Origin: Geitlerinema sp. S16
GTDB lineage: Bacteria; Cyanobacteriota; Cyanobacteriia; Cyanobacteriales; Geitlerinemataceae
DNA length: 49,900 bases
Reading direction: 5' to 3'
Assembly (NCBI GenBank): GCA_011390275.1
Contig: JAABST010000033.1
Coordinates: 1 to 49,900, forward strand
Position 1 is the first letter of the stretch. Every line of letters begins with the position of its first letter. The translations under genes were made by a program, and so were the position numbers. Below are positions 26,326 to 36,339 of the stretch, one piece after another. Below the pieces are notes generated by a model, which was not told where the DNA came from, made no database searches, and saw only the letters and a program-made list of their open reading frames with translations.

Positions 26326-27732
26326 TTAGGCGTCCTGTGATGTTGATCGCTGAACGCCCGATCGCGCCAACCATGCGACCCCATAGGCCGCCTCTGATTG
26401 CGCCGCCCTCTCCACCGCAACCCCCAAACGACGCGATCGCAACCGTGCCCAGGCGTCATTTTTCGATCCACCTCCCGTGGTCAACACGCGAGACAGCGGC
26501 TCTGCGCCTAATTCGTTGAGTAGAGCATATCCCTGCGCCTCAATGCGGGCGATCGCGTCGAGCAAACCATGCAGAAACTCGGCGCGATCGCTCGGGCGTG
26601 GTTCCAGGCGTGGCAAAAGCTCGGGATCGTTCACAGGGAAGCGTTCACCGGGCGTGAGCAAGGGATGGTAATCGAGCGGGCTGGATGTATCGGGTAGGTT
26701 TTGGCTCAGATCGGCGAGTTCGCGATCGCTGAAAAAGTGACGCAACACCGCGCCGCCAGTATTCGACGCGCCACCAGCCAGCCAGAGATCGCCGAGGCGA
26801 TGGCTATAAATGCCGTAGCGGGCATCATCGACCCGCGATCGGCTCAGAAGTTTAACGGCCAGGGTTGACCCGAGGCTCGTCACGGCTTCGCCCGGTTGGG
26901 ATGTGCCGCTGGCGAGGAAGGCGGCGATGCTGTCGGTGGTTCCGGCGATGACGGCGCAGGTTTTGGATAGGGCGAAGCGACAGGCGATCGTTGGGGTAAT
27001 GGTCGCGATCGGGGTTCCCGGTGCGACGACGTGGGGCAGGATGATTGGCATGGGTGAGTTTGGCTCGATCGCTTGGCTGACGGGAGAGGATAGCGGGGAT
27101 CGATAGTGAATCGCATAGCGAGGTGCGATCGCCCGTAGCCCGGATCGCAGCCAGTCCGGATATTGCTCGATCGCCGGATCGTAGCCAAATTTCAAGGCGT
27201 TGTTATAGTCGCTGATCCCCAAAATTCCGTGAAGCTGGAACGCGAGCCAGTCGGCTTGATGGCAAAAAGTGTAGGGCGATCGGGATTGTGAATTAGGCTG
27301 ATTTTCCTCATCGGGGATCGCTCCCCGTTCCAATAGCCAAATCAACTTGGCTAGGCTCGATGTGGCGCTGCGTGTCGGGTGATTTTTCGGTGCGATCGCC
27401 GCCACGCGATCCAGCACGCATCGCGATCGATCATCGTTATACATCAACGGCTCGCCCCAGGGTTGCCCGTCGCGATCGCAGAGAAACACCGTCGCGGACG
27501 TGCCATCGATCGCGATCGTCCTGAGATTTTGCCGCACTTCGCGATCAAGCTGCGTGAGTAGATCTTCTAGCGCCGCTGTCCAGATCCCAAACCAATCGCA
27601 CCGATCGTCAGGCGCGTCAAATTCGACCGCGATCGACGCCTGGATCTCGCCCCGATCATCGATCGCGATCGCCCGAGCGCCCGACGTGCCGAAGTCTAGC
27701 CCGAGATAATAATTTGCAACCGTCGCGCTCAT
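26326..27732 (-). CDS. FGGY-family kinase, probable D-ribulose kinase
   Basis: 468-residue sugar kinase of the FGGY family. It resembles the plant chloroplast/cyanobacterial subgroup (Arabidopsis XK-1 and its Synechococcus homologue), characterised as D-ribulose kinases that salvage free ribulose. Visible: the phosphate motif YLGLDFGTSGARAIAI at the N-terminus, IDGTSATVFL, SDYNNALKFGYDP, GTTDSIAAFLASGT, VTSLGSTLAVKLLSR and the C-terminal TTGGGSKNDAWARLR. The run HQADWLAFQLHG is also characteristic of this subgroup. The substrate assignment rests on remembered similarity. It lies downstream of hemC, separated from it by a terminator. Confidence 0.88.
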   Translation of the reverse strand: MSATVANYYLGLDFGTSGARAIAIDDRGEIQASIAVEFDAPDDRCDWFGIWTAALEDLLTQLDREVRQNLRTIAIDGTSATVFLCDRDGQPWGEPLMYNDDRSRCVLDRVAAIAPKNHPTRSATSSLAKLIWLLERGAIPDEENQPNSQSRSPYTFCHQADWLAFQLHGILGISDYNNALKFGYDPAIEQYPDWLRSGLRAIAPRYAIHYRSPLSSPVSQAIEPNSPMPIILPHVVAPGTPIATITPTIACRFALSKTCAVIAGTTDSIAAFLASGTSQPGEAVTSLGSTLAVKLLSRSRVDDARYGIYSHRLGDLWLAGGASNTGGAVLRHFFSDRELADLSQNLPDTSSPLDYHPLLTPGERFPVNDPELLPRLEPRPSDRAEFLHGLLDAIARIEAQGYALLNELGAEPLSRVLTTGGGSKNDAWARLRSRRLGVAVERAAQSEAAYGVAWLARSGVQRSTSQDA

Positions 27733-27764
27733 CCTTTAATCCTATTCAAAACCAATAAAGCCAC

Positions 27765-27814
27765 AAAAAAGCCCGACGCGATCGACGACAATTCGTACGA
27801 TGGTCGGGCATTTT
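27765..27814. terminator. Terminator between hemC and the sugar kinase gene
   Basis: AAAAAAGCCCGAC (27765-27777) pairs with GTCGGGCATTTTT (27803-27815) around a 25-nt loop. Runs of A and T on either side make it work on both strands. Its main job is to end hemC transcription. Confidence 0.85.
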
Positions 27815-27862
27815 TACGCTCAAGCGTGAGCAATCAGACTAGGGTTAGCTCGTTGCCGTCAT

Positions 27863-28828
27863 CTAGTTATCGCGACCCACCGTCTGGAAGATTTCCTCCA
27901 AAATTTCCGTCGCGCCCTGTGCCCGTAGCTTCGTCGCCAGCTCGATCCCCAGCGCCTCACAATCCGTCGCCGCGCCCGACACTTCATCCTTGATCATCAC
28001 CGAACCATCGAGCTTCGCGACCATGCCCTTCAACGTTAGCGTATCGCCTTCGATCGCCGTATTCACACCGATCGGCACTTGGCAGCCACCCTCAAGGCTC
28101 CGCAAAAACGACCGCTCCGCCAAACAACGATAGGTCGTCGGCAAATGCTCGATCGCTTTCAGCACGGCCTGCGTATCGGGATCGTCACTGCGGCATTCGA
28201 TCCCCAGCGCACCCTGACCCACCGCATGGAGCGACACCTCCGCCGGGATCACCTGATGGACACGTTCCGGCATCCCGAGCCGTTCCAGACCTGCCACCGC
28301 CAAAATAATCGCGTCGTACTGTCCCTCATCGAGCTTCGCAAGGCGCGTGTTGAGGTTGCCGCGCACATCTTTGAATTCGAGGTGAGGATAGTGGTGGCGA
28401 AGCTGTGCCAGACGACGCAGCGACGACGTCCCGATCACCGCACCGGCGGGTAGGGTTTCGAGCAACTTATCTTTGTGTTTTTCGTGAACCACGAGCGCAT
28501 CAGCCGGATTTTCGCGCTCAGTGATGCAGGACAACATCAAACCTTCGGGGAGCTTTGTCGGCAGATCTTTGAGCGAGTGAACGGCGAAATCCGTTTGATT
28601 GGCCAACATGCCAACCTCTAGCTCTTTGGTAAACAGACCCTTATCGCCGATTTTGGCGAGCGCCACATCCAGAATGTTGTCACCCTGGGTGCTCATGGTT
28701 TCGATCTCGAACGCAATCTCGGGATAGGCCGCTTGAAGCGTGTCGCGTACCCAGTGGGTTTGCACGAGAGCAAGCTGACTTTTACGCGAGGCGATGCGGA
28801 TGGTACGCGTAGCGGCGGAGGCTGTCAT
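27863..28828 (-). CDS. hemC: Hydroxymethylbilane synthase (porphobilinogen deaminase)
   Basis: Joins four porphobilinogens to hydroxymethylbilane in heme/chlorophyll/bilin synthesis. 321 residues, normal length. The first domain has [17 protein letters not shown] and [17 protein letters not shown] with the catalytic aspartate. [11 protein letters not shown] contributes cofactor-binding arginines. The cysteine that carries the dipyrromethane cofactor is in [11 protein letters not shown] near residue 251. Starts with ATG at 28828. A single-gene unit, ended by the hairpin described separately. Confidence 0.98.
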   Translation of the reverse strand: MTASAATRTIRIASRKSQLALVQTHWVRDTLQAAYPEIAFEIETMSTQGDNILDVALAKIGDKGLFTKELEVGMLANQTDFAVHSLKDLPTKLPEGLMLSCITERENPADALVVHEKHKDKLLETLPAGAVIGTSSLRRLAQLRHHYPHLEFKDVRGNLNTRLAKLDEGQYDAIILAVAGLERLGMPERVHQVIPAEVSLHAVGQGALGIECRSDDPDTQAVLKAIEHLPTTYRCLAERSFLRSLEGGCQVPIGVNTAIEGDTLTLKGMVAKLDGSVMIKDEVSGAATDCEALGIELATKLRAQGATEILEEIFQTVGRDN

Positions 28829-29079
28829 GGAAGGTTTTAAACGGATTTAAAAAAGCTCGATCTAGGATACCCCAAGCGGTTACAACGTTTTTTTAACTTC
28901 TGTTGCTGTGATCGGACTTAATGGATAATTCCAGATGCGCGGATGCTAATAAGGTGAATGTATTAGACGTGTGAGACGTATTGGTCTGTACTTATACGAT
29001 TAAGTTCTTCCGCTAGTGATAAAAATTGTAAGAACTCGTAATATTTAACCTCCTACTCCATTATTCGTGATGTTATCTC

Positions 29080-31839
29080 GTGGCTCATCGCTTTTATCGC
29101 ATCAGGCAGAACACTCACCGCTACTTGCCGTTGTTATTGGTTGCGTTACTAGCTGGACTGGGCTATCTCGGTAACTGTATTAGTCTGCCGCTATTTTTTG
29201 GCGTTCCGTTTTCCTTTGGCACGATCGTCGTTACGATCGCCGCTGTTGTCTTGGGTTGGCGTTACGGCGCGATCGTGGCCGCCCTCGCCAGCCTCAATAC
29301 GTTTCTGCTAGCTGGACATCCATACCTAGAGATCGTTTCCATTATTGAAGCCGCTGGGCTGGGTTGGAACTGGCAGTATGAACGCCGTAACCTGATCGCC
29401 TGTGACCTCTGGTTTTGGCTGATCGCTGGAATTCCCTTTCTTGGTGTGATTCATCACTACAGTTTGAATCTGCCGTGGAGCGCCAGTGTATTAATCTCTT
29501 TGCAGAACAGCATTGAGCATTTACTCTGCGTAACTATTGCGAGTTTTTTACTGTTTCATTCACCCTTTATGAATCAGCTCTGGATGAGCTTATATGGCAG
29601 TCCACTTTCGCGATCTGTTCGGCAAGTTGCCTTTACTTTTTTAGTTGCCATTGTTTTTATTCCTATCTTGGCAATCACGAGTCTTGATAGTCACATCGCT
29701 CGCATTGAAATGGATGTCATGGAGCATCATCAATTAAGCACGGTGACTCATAATCTCATCGAGTTAATTAAGCAGTGGCAAACCTGGGGGGAACAAAATA
29801 CGGCACAACTTAAAACCAATCTGAAGCACCAAAATTTTGGGTTGCCGCTATACATTTCGCTAATTTCCGAAGATGGACGAATTGCGGTTGACAACGGTTC
29901 ACATTTTCCGGGCTGGTATCAACTAGAACCTATCTATAATCGCCATCTTTCGGATCTTAATCGTGACTTCATAGAGCGCAAATCAACCACCGATCGCGCT
30001 ATCAACACGAAGGGTGAAACCAATGGGGAAACTGACGAAACTCACCTGAATGATTACGCTGGATTTTCGCCCATCCAACACTATGTTCCAAAACAAGCTG
30101 CAATCTATGAGCTGGATAATTGGCGGCGTTCTTTCTATCGGATTACGCGAGATCCCACGATTGAAATACCTTGGCGAATTGAGGTTGCATTGTCGATCGC
30201 GCCGAAAATAGAGCGTTTGGAATGGCTTTATATTCGACACCTGGCGATGATTTTTGTCGTTATGGTAATCGCCATTCTGCTGGCAGATATGTTAGGGAAC
30301 CGTTTTGCGTCGCCCTTGCGTCAACTGGGTGAGCAAACGACAAATTTGCCTCAGAAATTAACGAGAGAAGACACCATTATTTGGCCTACGTTTGGACTCG
30401 AAGAAATCGAACAACTTTCGTCTAATTTCAAGGTTGTTTCGCGAGTCCTTCAGGCGAAGTTTCAGGAAGCTTATCGTGCGAATGAAGAGCTGGAAATCCG
30501 GGTTCGCGATCGGACTCGGGCGCTCGAAACAGAAATCGAAGAGCGTAAACGAATCACTCGCATCATTCAGAAGTCGCAGCAGCGGCTCTCGTTGCTGGTC
30601 GAGCAATCGCCTTTAGCGCTGGTGGAATGGAATCTGAACGGGCAAATCGTGGCTTGGAATCCAGCCGCTGAGATTATCTTTGGATACACATCAGAGGAAG
30701 CGATCGGCAAACAGCTTGTGAGTTTGGTGATTCCGGCTCAAGCTAAATTAGCGTTAAAGGATCTCCTGGCGTTACGAGAAAGTGAGCAACGTGGCGGACA
30801 TAGCTGCGTGGAAAATATCACGCGCGAGGGTCGATATTTGTTGTGTGATTGGCACAATGCTCCTTTGATTGACACAGACGGTCAAACCCTTGGTATTGTC
30901 TCTCTGATTCAAGATGTCACTGCACAAAACGAAGCTAGCCGTCAGCTTGCTCAACGCACGACGGATCTAGAGGCAACATTAATCCAACTTCAGCAAGCTC
31001 AGGTGCAGCTTGTACACAGTGAAAAAATGTCAAGTTTGGGTCAGCTTGTGGCCGGTGTTGCTCATGAAATCAATAACCCCGTGAGTTTTATTCATGGCAA
31101 TCTCAGCTTTGCGCGGGAACATGCCGAGTCGTTATTGTCAGCGATCGAGTATTACCGGGAAACGTATCCCGAGAGTCACGACGCGCCCGATGTGGCTGAT
31201 TTAGATTTGCCGTTTATTCAATCGGATTTTCCCGCACTGCTTCAGTCTATGAAAATGGGAACCGAACGCATTCGCGAGATTGTGAATTCGCTGCGCAATT
31301 TTTCGCGCCTGGATGAGAGCGATCGCAAGCGAGTGGATCTCGCCGAAGGGATTGATAATACGCTACTCATTTTGCAGCATCGATTTAACGCAACCGATAC
31401 GCGATCGGAGATTCAGGTCAAGCGAAACTACTACGATCTTCCGGCCATCACCTGTTATCCCGGCCAGCTTAACCAGGTGTTTATGAATCTCATTACGAAT
31501 GCGATCGATGCGATCGAGGATGCTGCGCCGCCTCATGTGATCACGATCGACGGGTGGATTGCCGATGCGCAAGGCATCCTCTGTAACGATCAACCGAAGA
31601 TGAAGTCGCTCCGGGCGGGCGACTGGATTTATGTATCCATTCATGACACCGGCTGCGGCATTCCGAAAGCAGTGCAAAAGCAAATTTTTGACCCGTTTTT
31701 TACCACGAAGCCGATCGGCTCAGGGACTGGAATGGGTCTCTCGATTTGTCATCAAATTATTGTCGAGAAGCACAACGGAACCTTAACGGTGTCCTCCAAT
31801 CGAGCGGGTACGACCTTCACGCTTGGCTTACAGGAATAG
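29080..31839 (+). CDS. Membrane sensor histidine kinase with PAS domain
   Basis: 919-residue sensor kinase beginning with GTG (no in-frame ATG nearby). The first ~200 residues form several membrane helices (LPLLLVALLAGLGYLGN, TIVVTIAAVVLGWRYGA), like MASE1/DUF4118-type sensors. A periplasmic stretch follows (about 205-390), another membrane helix and a HAMP-like region (near RFASPLRQLGEQ). Then come a coiled coil, a PAS domain (about 500-620), and the kinase core. The phosphate-accepting histidine is in AGVAHEINNPVSF near residue 662, the N box in NLITNAIDAI near 805, and G boxes in DTGCGIP and GTGMGLSI. It belongs to the HisKA subgroup with AHEINNP. No response regulator is adjacent, so it is an orphan kinase with an unknown signal. 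Confidence 0.93.
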   Translation: MAHRFYRIRQNTHRYLPLLLVALLAGLGYLGNCISLPLFFGVPFSFGTIVVTIAAVVLGWRYGAIVAALASLNTFLLAGHPYLEIVSIIEAAGLGWNWQYERRNLIACDLWFWLIAGIPFLGVIHHYSLNLPWSASVLISLQNSIEHLLCVTIASFLLFHSPFMNQLWMSLYGSPLSRSVRQVAFTFLVAIVFIPILAITSLDSHIARIEMDVMEHHQLSTVTHNLIELIKQWQTWGEQNTAQLKTNLKHQNFGLPLYISLISEDGRIAVDNGSHFPGWYQLEPIYNRHLSDLNRDFIERKSTTDRAINTKGETNGETDETHLNDYAGFSPIQHYVPKQAAIYELDNWRRSFYRITRDPTIEIPWRIEVALSIAPKIERLEWLYIRHLAMIFVVMVIAILLADMLGNRFASPLRQLGEQTTNLPQKLTREDTIIWPTFGLEEIEQLSSNFKVVSRVLQAKFQEAYRANEELEIRVRDRTRALETEIEERKRITRIIQKSQQRLSLLVEQSPLALVEWNLNGQIVAWNPAAEIIFGYTSEEAIGKQLVSLVIPAQAKLALKDLLALRESEQRGGHSCVENITREGRYLLCDWHNAPLIDTDGQTLGIVSLIQDVTAQNEASRQLAQRTTDLEATLIQLQQAQVQLVHSEKMSSLGQLVAGVAHEINNPVSFIHGNLSFAREHAESLLSAIEYYRETYPESHDAPDVADLDLPFIQSDFPALLQSMKMGTERIREIVNSLRNFSRLDESDRKRVDLAEGIDNTLLILQHRFNATDTRSEIQVKRNYYDLPAITCYPGQLNQVFMNLITNAIDAIEDAAPPHVITIDGWIADAQGILCNDQPKMKSLRAGDWIYVSIHDTGCGIPKAVQKQIFDPFFTTKPIGSGTGMGLSICHQIIVEKHNGTLTVSSNRAGTTFTLGLQE

Positions 31840-31850
31840 GCCAATCTAAT

Positions 31851-31910
31851 CCCATCCCATCCCATTCAATCTAATCCAATTCAATCCCATCCCATCCCAT
31901 CCCATCCCAT
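31851..31910. repeat. CCCAT pentanucleotide microsatellite
   Basis: CCCAT is repeated three times at 31851-31865 and five times at 31886-31910, separated by related bases (TCAATCTAATCCAATTCAAT). It lies between the convergent stops of the sensor kinase and the next gene and reaches the last base of that gene's stop codon. Confidence 0.95.
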
Positions 31911-33385
31911 CAGAAATCAGCTTGATTGGCCTGCTCCTCATCGACGGCAATGTCTGCCGCGCTGCGGTCTGGGTTATTCCAGCTCACGGGACTCGCTGTT
32001 GGTAAATTGAGCTGACCGAGTAAGCGATCGATCGTTGCCCGTTCTGTCGCGCTGATCGTGTCGCTGTTTTCGGCGACCCACTGATCGGCGCGATCGCGAT
32101 CGTAGCGAGCGGCCATGATGATCGCAGCCCAAATCCGCGCGGACTGCTCTTCTGGCAAAAAGCGTAACGATGCTTCCACACGTCGCCAGAGTCGTACCGG
32201 ATTGCCGGTAATTGCCGGAAAGATATCATCCGGCCAACTGTTGACCGCTTCCACCTGTCGCAGGGCTTGCGACCAGCGTCCATCGAGCAGCGCCACGATC
32301 GTCGCTTGGCCGGGACTCGCCCAACTGGTGTCCGCCTGGACTTTCATCAGGCGTGCGTGTAGGGCGATCGTATCGAGCTGCGCTTGGGCTTCATCCGGCC
32401 AGGACTGTCCGCCCTGTTTTCGCTGCTGGGCTAGGGGTTCAAGACGCGCGTAGGCCGCAGACCATAATCCACTACGAGCCAACAGCAAGGCTTCTCGATA
32501 GGTTGCCAGTTCAAGAGCAGGTTCGACCAGAGAAAGCGGTTCGAGGTGGGTCGGATCGAGTAGGAAATGACGGGAGGTAATGCGATAAATCTCGTAGTTG
32601 GGTTCGAGACCCACGGTGCGATCGACCACGAGTTCGGGATCGCCACCGCCGGTAAACGGCTGCCATTCCGGGAGCTTACCGTTGGGGCTGCTCCACTGTT
32701 CCGACAATCCGAGATAGAGACGGGCTGGATTGAAGTGCAACACCTGACCGTAGCGCACCGTGGCATCCCCAAAGGTGTATTCACCCACGAGATTGAACCA
32801 CAGTCCCGATCGCGGCGTGAGGCCACTAAAACGCTGAAGTGATGTCAGGGGAAGCGGGCGATTGGAGGCAGCGAGGCTTGGGTTACCTTCGACGAGGGGC
32901 GCGATCACGAGCGATTCGGGAGGGCCTTCGAGGGTCAGTTCTCGCTGGAGGTGATAGACCACATCGCCAATGCGATCGGCGGAGGCGTCGGGCTGATAGA
33001 GCCGCAGCATCGCGATCGCGTCGCAGGACTCACCCGAACAGTTGGGCTGACGCTTCAGGACGGGCAATAGAAATGCCGGGGGGTTGGTCACATCGACGGG
33101 TTCGTCTTGATTGACCAGTTCGATCGTCTCACCAGCGGTGTACCCTTCGGCTTCGAGATTGCGGCGGATTTGATCCAGCGTTAAAGGGACGTAGCTCTCT
33201 GCCGCGAGTTTGAGGTCAAGTTCGGGTAAATGGGGCTGTAACCAGGGGACAGCCTTTGGGTTTAAGGTTAGCTTCGCACCGACCCACAAGCTACCGAAAG
33301 TGAGTGCAAACGCACCAGCTAGCGTCGAGATGACACCCAACTGAACGAAAAACACTTTCCACGACCCTTTGAAGAGGATGAACAT
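31910..33385 (-). CDS. Conserved membrane-anchored hypothetical protein
   Basis: 491 residues, not recognised as a named family. One N-terminal membrane helix (FFVQLGVISTLAGAFALTFG) anchors a large domain probably outside the cytoplasm. The body has a region starting AAESYVPLTLDQIRRNLEAEGY, then a beta-rich part (VGEYTFGDATVRYGQVLHF). The helical C-terminal half with short repeats (AYARLEPLAQQRKQGG, QALRQVEAVNSWPDD) looks TPR- or HEAT-like. Only cyanobacteria come to mind for this layout. The frame is long and GC-typical for the window, so it is a real gene. It is convergent with the sensor kinase. Confidence 0.75.
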   Translation of the reverse strand: MFILFKGSWKVFFVQLGVISTLAGAFALTFGSLWVGAKLTLNPKAVPWLQPHLPELDLKLAAESYVPLTLDQIRRNLEAEGYTAGETIELVNQDEPVDVTNPPAFLLPVLKRQPNCSGESCDAIAMLRLYQPDASADRIGDVVYHLQRELTLEGPPESLVIAPLVEGNPSLAASNRPLPLTSLQRFSGLTPRSGLWFNLVGEYTFGDATVRYGQVLHFNPARLYLGLSEQWSSPNGKLPEWQPFTGGGDPELVVDRTVGLEPNYEIYRITSRHFLLDPTHLEPLSLVEPALELATYREALLLARSGLWSAAYARLEPLAQQRKQGGQSWPDEAQAQLDTIALHARLMKVQADTSWASPGQATIVALLDGRWSQALRQVEAVNSWPDDIFPAITGNPVRLWRRVEASLRFLPEEQSARIWAAIIMAARYDRDRADQWVAENSDTISATERATIDRLLGQLNLPTASPVSWNNPDRSAADIAVDEEQANQADF

Positions 33386-33508
33386 TGAAGGTGCAAAGCT
33401 GAAGGTTCAGTCAGGAAAAGGGTACAACAAGGGACGCAGGGAATGGGGAGCCGTCGGTATGGTTTGAGCGTATGGCTTTGTCAGAACCGGAGGCTCAGGA
33501 TCTGACAC

Positions 33509-34966
33509 TCACGGGTGTTTGGCATAGGTTCGTCCTTTCCAGGCTCCGCCACGACCTCGCCAATGTCGCCATGCAGAATCGATCGTTGCGAATAGGTAGA
33601 TGCTGGCGATCGCGGGCAGTAACACCCCAACAATCGTCGGCTGTTCGTACGATCGTAGCGTAGGACGATAGGCGACGACCATTCCCCCCCAGGTTAACCC
33701 GCCGATGATGGCCAGTTGGGGCATATTCCAGGCAATCCCGCCGATCGCGCTGAGCGGCGGCACGAGATACACGAGAATCATGCCAAGGATCGTGCCACCG
33801 AGCAGGATCGGCGAATAGTTGAGTTGGGTATAGGCCGTGCGTGCCACCATTTCCCAAAGGCTCGCCAAGGAGTCGTAGGGGCGTAGGCTGCGGGTGCTGT
33901 GGCTCAGTCCGAGCCAGATTCGTCGGTAGGATGGGCGATCGGCTGGCGGTTGGGTGGACGGTTTGGTCTGTGAATCGGCTGGCGGTTTGGCCTGCAAGTC
34001 GGCTAGCGGATCGACACTGGCCGTCGCTGCTGAAACTGAGTCCGGTTCGAGATGCTTCACCGCCCACGCCAAGGCACAGTCGTCGATTAATGCCTCCCGA
34101 ACACAGCCAATGCCGCCAATCCGATCGAGGGCTGTGGTTTGGAGCAAAATACAGCCGCCCGCTGCGGCGGCCATCGCGTTATTGGGGTCATTGACCCAGG
34201 GAAATGGATAGAGTTTTTGGAAGAAAAAGATAAAGGCTGGAACCATCAGACGTTCCCACAGGCTCTGACAGCGTAAACGCACCATCAGCGAGACCAATTC
34301 CCGCCGATCGTCACGGGCATGATTCACCAGCCGCTGCAAGTTGTCCGGCGGGTGATCAATATCGGCGTCGGTCAACCAAATATAGTCCGGGTCGCCCCAG
34401 TGGGATCGCGCTGCTGCAATACCGCGATCGAGCGCCCACAGCTTGCCTGTCCAGCCCTGCGGCAGCGGCGGCGGCGAAATGACGGCAAATTCTAGGGAGT
34501 TTTCGGGTGAGGCCGTAGGTTGATGGCGATCGCCCGTTTCACGATCGTCGATCGCCATCAACGTTACATCCGGCAATAACCCCGCCAGCTCACGCGCCAA
34601 ATCCCCCGTACCGTCCGTACTGCCATCGTCCACCAGCAACACCCGCAACCGTCCGCCATAGCGTTGAGATAAAAGCGATCGCAGCGTCTCCGGGAGAACC
34701 TCCGCCTCGTTACGAGCGGGGACAACGGCAATCACGCTCGGGTCAGTTCGTGTCGAAGAAACCGGACTCTCTGAAACCGCCCTCCGATCGCGATCAGCGC
34801 CAACAGACAGCATGGGCGTAGGCAGCCGCTCCGTTCCACACCAAAATCGCCCCCAAAAGAGCAGCAACATCACCCAAATAAGCAGCGACAGGAGCGCGAT
34901 CGCGCTCAACGGATCAACCACAATACCCCAAAGCGCACCCAAAATAAGTCCAACCCCATACACCAC
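33509..34966 (-). CDS. Glycosyltransferase family 2, HpnB-like
   Basis: 485-residue membrane-bound GT-A glycosyltransferase. Two N-terminal hydrophobic segments precede the catalytic domain, which holds VIAVVPARNEAEVLPETL, LRVLLVDDGSTDGT, the DxD-type motif WLTDADIDHPPDNL, AAAAGGCILL and EALIDDCALAWAVK. The C-terminus has several membrane helices. This order and FFFQKLYPFPWVN match the hopene-associated HpnB family. A substrate in hopanoid side-chain building is not proved, and no hpn or shc gene lies near. Between DDCALAWAVK and GLSHSTRSLRPYDSL there is a proline-, alanine- and glutamine-rich insert of about 40 residues made of near-repeats (PPADSQTKPSTQPPAD), unusual inside the catalytic domain. 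Confidence 0.86.
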   Translation of the reverse strand: MVYGVGLILGALWGIVVDPLSAIALLSLLIWVMLLLFWGRFWCGTERLPTPMLSVGADRDRRAVSESPVSSTRTDPSVIAVVPARNEAEVLPETLRSLLSQRYGGRLRVLLVDDGSTDGTGDLARELAGLLPDVTLMAIDDRETGDRHQPTASPENSLEFAVISPPPLPQGWTGKLWALDRGIAAARSHWGDPDYIWLTDADIDHPPDNLQRLVNHARDDRRELVSLMVRLRCQSLWERLMVPAFIFFFQKLYPFPWVNDPNNAMAAAAGGCILLQTTALDRIGGIGCVREALIDDCALAWAVKHLEPDSVSAATASVDPLADLQAKPPADSQTKPSTQPPADRPSYRRIWLGLSHSTRSLRPYDSLASLWEMVARTAYTQLNYSPILLGGTILGMILVYLVPPLSAIGGIAWNMPQLAIIGGLTWGGMVVAYRPTLRSYEQPTIVGVLLPAIASIYLFATIDSAWRHWRGRGGAWKGRTYAKHP

Positions 34967-35164
34967 GATCGGTTCATCCTCACAACAGCGATATCGAGTG
35001 CGGTGTCGCCACTCCGCCCACAGTCTGCCACAGAGCGGATTGGGGTGGCATTAATGAGGGAATGACTGGAGATGGTTTGATTTGATCGCTCGATCGCCTA
35101 ACCCAGGAGCCCGATCGAAATAATCCAGATAATTCCAGAGAACCCAGGCCGATCGCAGACACAC

Positions 35165-35195
35165 AAAAAATGCCAAACGGAATCACCGGTTGGCA
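35165..35195 (-). terminator. Terminator 3' of the 76-residue gene
   Basis: On the minus strand, TGCCAACC (35195-35188) pairs with GTTTGGCA (35178-35171) with one mismatch and is followed by TTTTTTG. It lies 21 bp after the stop of the small hypothetical gene. Confidence 0.8.
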
Positions 35196-35215
35196 AAATC
35201 AAGCGCAGCGCTGGA

Positions 35216-35446
35216 CTAGAAAAAACTGCCCGCAGAACGCTGGTAAGCTAGATCGCGAATGAGCGGCGTCTTTTGGCGGATGTAGGAGTCGATCGCTGAA
35301 GCTTCGTTACGGTCAATAGCAATATTGTGTTCAATCAACTCATGGGTTAGCCACTTCGCGAGGCTCGTATCGTCCATGCCGAGGATTTGGCTGGTTTGAG
35401 TATCTTCGATAAGTTGCCAGAATTGGCGTAGTAGAAGAGGTTTCAT
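35216..35446 (-). CDS. Small conserved hypothetical protein
   Basis: 76 residues, MKPLLLRQFWQLIEDTQ onward, predicted all-helical and acidic-to-neutral, with no membrane segment. A short terminator follows immediately and a long spacer precedes it, so it forms its own transcription unit. That supports it as a real gene. The pattern (short, LWxLIE start, tail RDLAYQRSAGSFF) resembles small cyanobacterial hypotheticals, but I do not recognise a function. Confidence 0.65.
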   Translation of the reverse strand: MKPLLLRQFWQLIEDTQTSQILGMDDTSLAKWLTHELIEHNIAIDRNEASAIDSYIRQKTPLIRDLAYQRSAGSFF

Positions 35447-36339
35447 GTCAATCTCCTGATTGAGATCTTAAAATGGAGCGTGGGTGCGAGACGATCGGAA
35501 AACTGTAGTGGCGCGAGGGCTTGAGTGATTGAGACGGTTAGAGAGAATAACGAATAATCGGTTTTGAACTGGAATCACCAGAGACGCCGAACCACCAGAC
35601 GTATTATCAATGCTTATTGTGACTCAATTAGTGTCCTTTTTAACAATCTCTTTATATTGTTCAGGATAGCGAGATTGTTTGAGGTCGTAATCGAGGTGAT
35701 ACAACACGCAATAAAACTTTGATTTCGATTACTAATGTCGTAACTTCCTTTAAGCAGGGATAACGCTTTGTGTCAGATCCGCAAACTAAATTTGGGATCA
35801 ATGCTGATCGGTTCTTCGTTTATTGTTTTTACAACAGCCCAATTGTTTTAGCGCGACATCTAGATGCAAGTTCATCTATTTTTCGTTATCCTCAGCTTGC
35901 CATCAGGTTTTGACGCTACTTTGATTCTGGCCGAAAGCCATCATCAATTTTGGTTGTGATATTTACATTTTCAACGTCTAAGGCCGTGCTTGAATGCCTG
36001 AATTATGGCTAATTATGCACGACTCAATTTTAAGCGATCGTCCGTCTGTTAATTCTTGAAGTTAAAGCATCTTCGTAAATCAAAAAATGTCGTGACAGAG
36101 TAAATCGATCGCTATCAGAAAAAAATGCAGGTTAAGCGCTGACTTGATGGTTTTTCTCTCTGATCCAAAGAACGATAGTTGGCTGAGCCAAAACTCCACA
36201 ACTCTCTCTTTGCTGAGATTTGAGAGTCTGAAGCTTTCCGGGTTTATCGCGAGTCCTGCTGAAGGGTGTGACAGGATCGAAGTGCTAGGCTCGATGCTGT
36301 TTTCACAACCATATTGACTTCAATTGTGGGATTGCTTGC
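35447..36339. other. Long AT-rich spacer
   Basis: About 890 bp without a supported gene, more AT-rich than its surroundings and with no intact GCGATCGC. A 9-bp dyad AACAATCTC...GAGATTGTT lies at 35642-35679 around a 20-nt loop. It could be a decayed gene, an acquired segment or a regulatory region for the kinase downstream. Confidence 0.5.

Noticed and set aside
35642..35679. Terminator-like dyad in the AT-rich spacer
   Set aside because: The 20-nt loop and absence of a T tract on either strand argue against a terminator, and no gene ends nearby.
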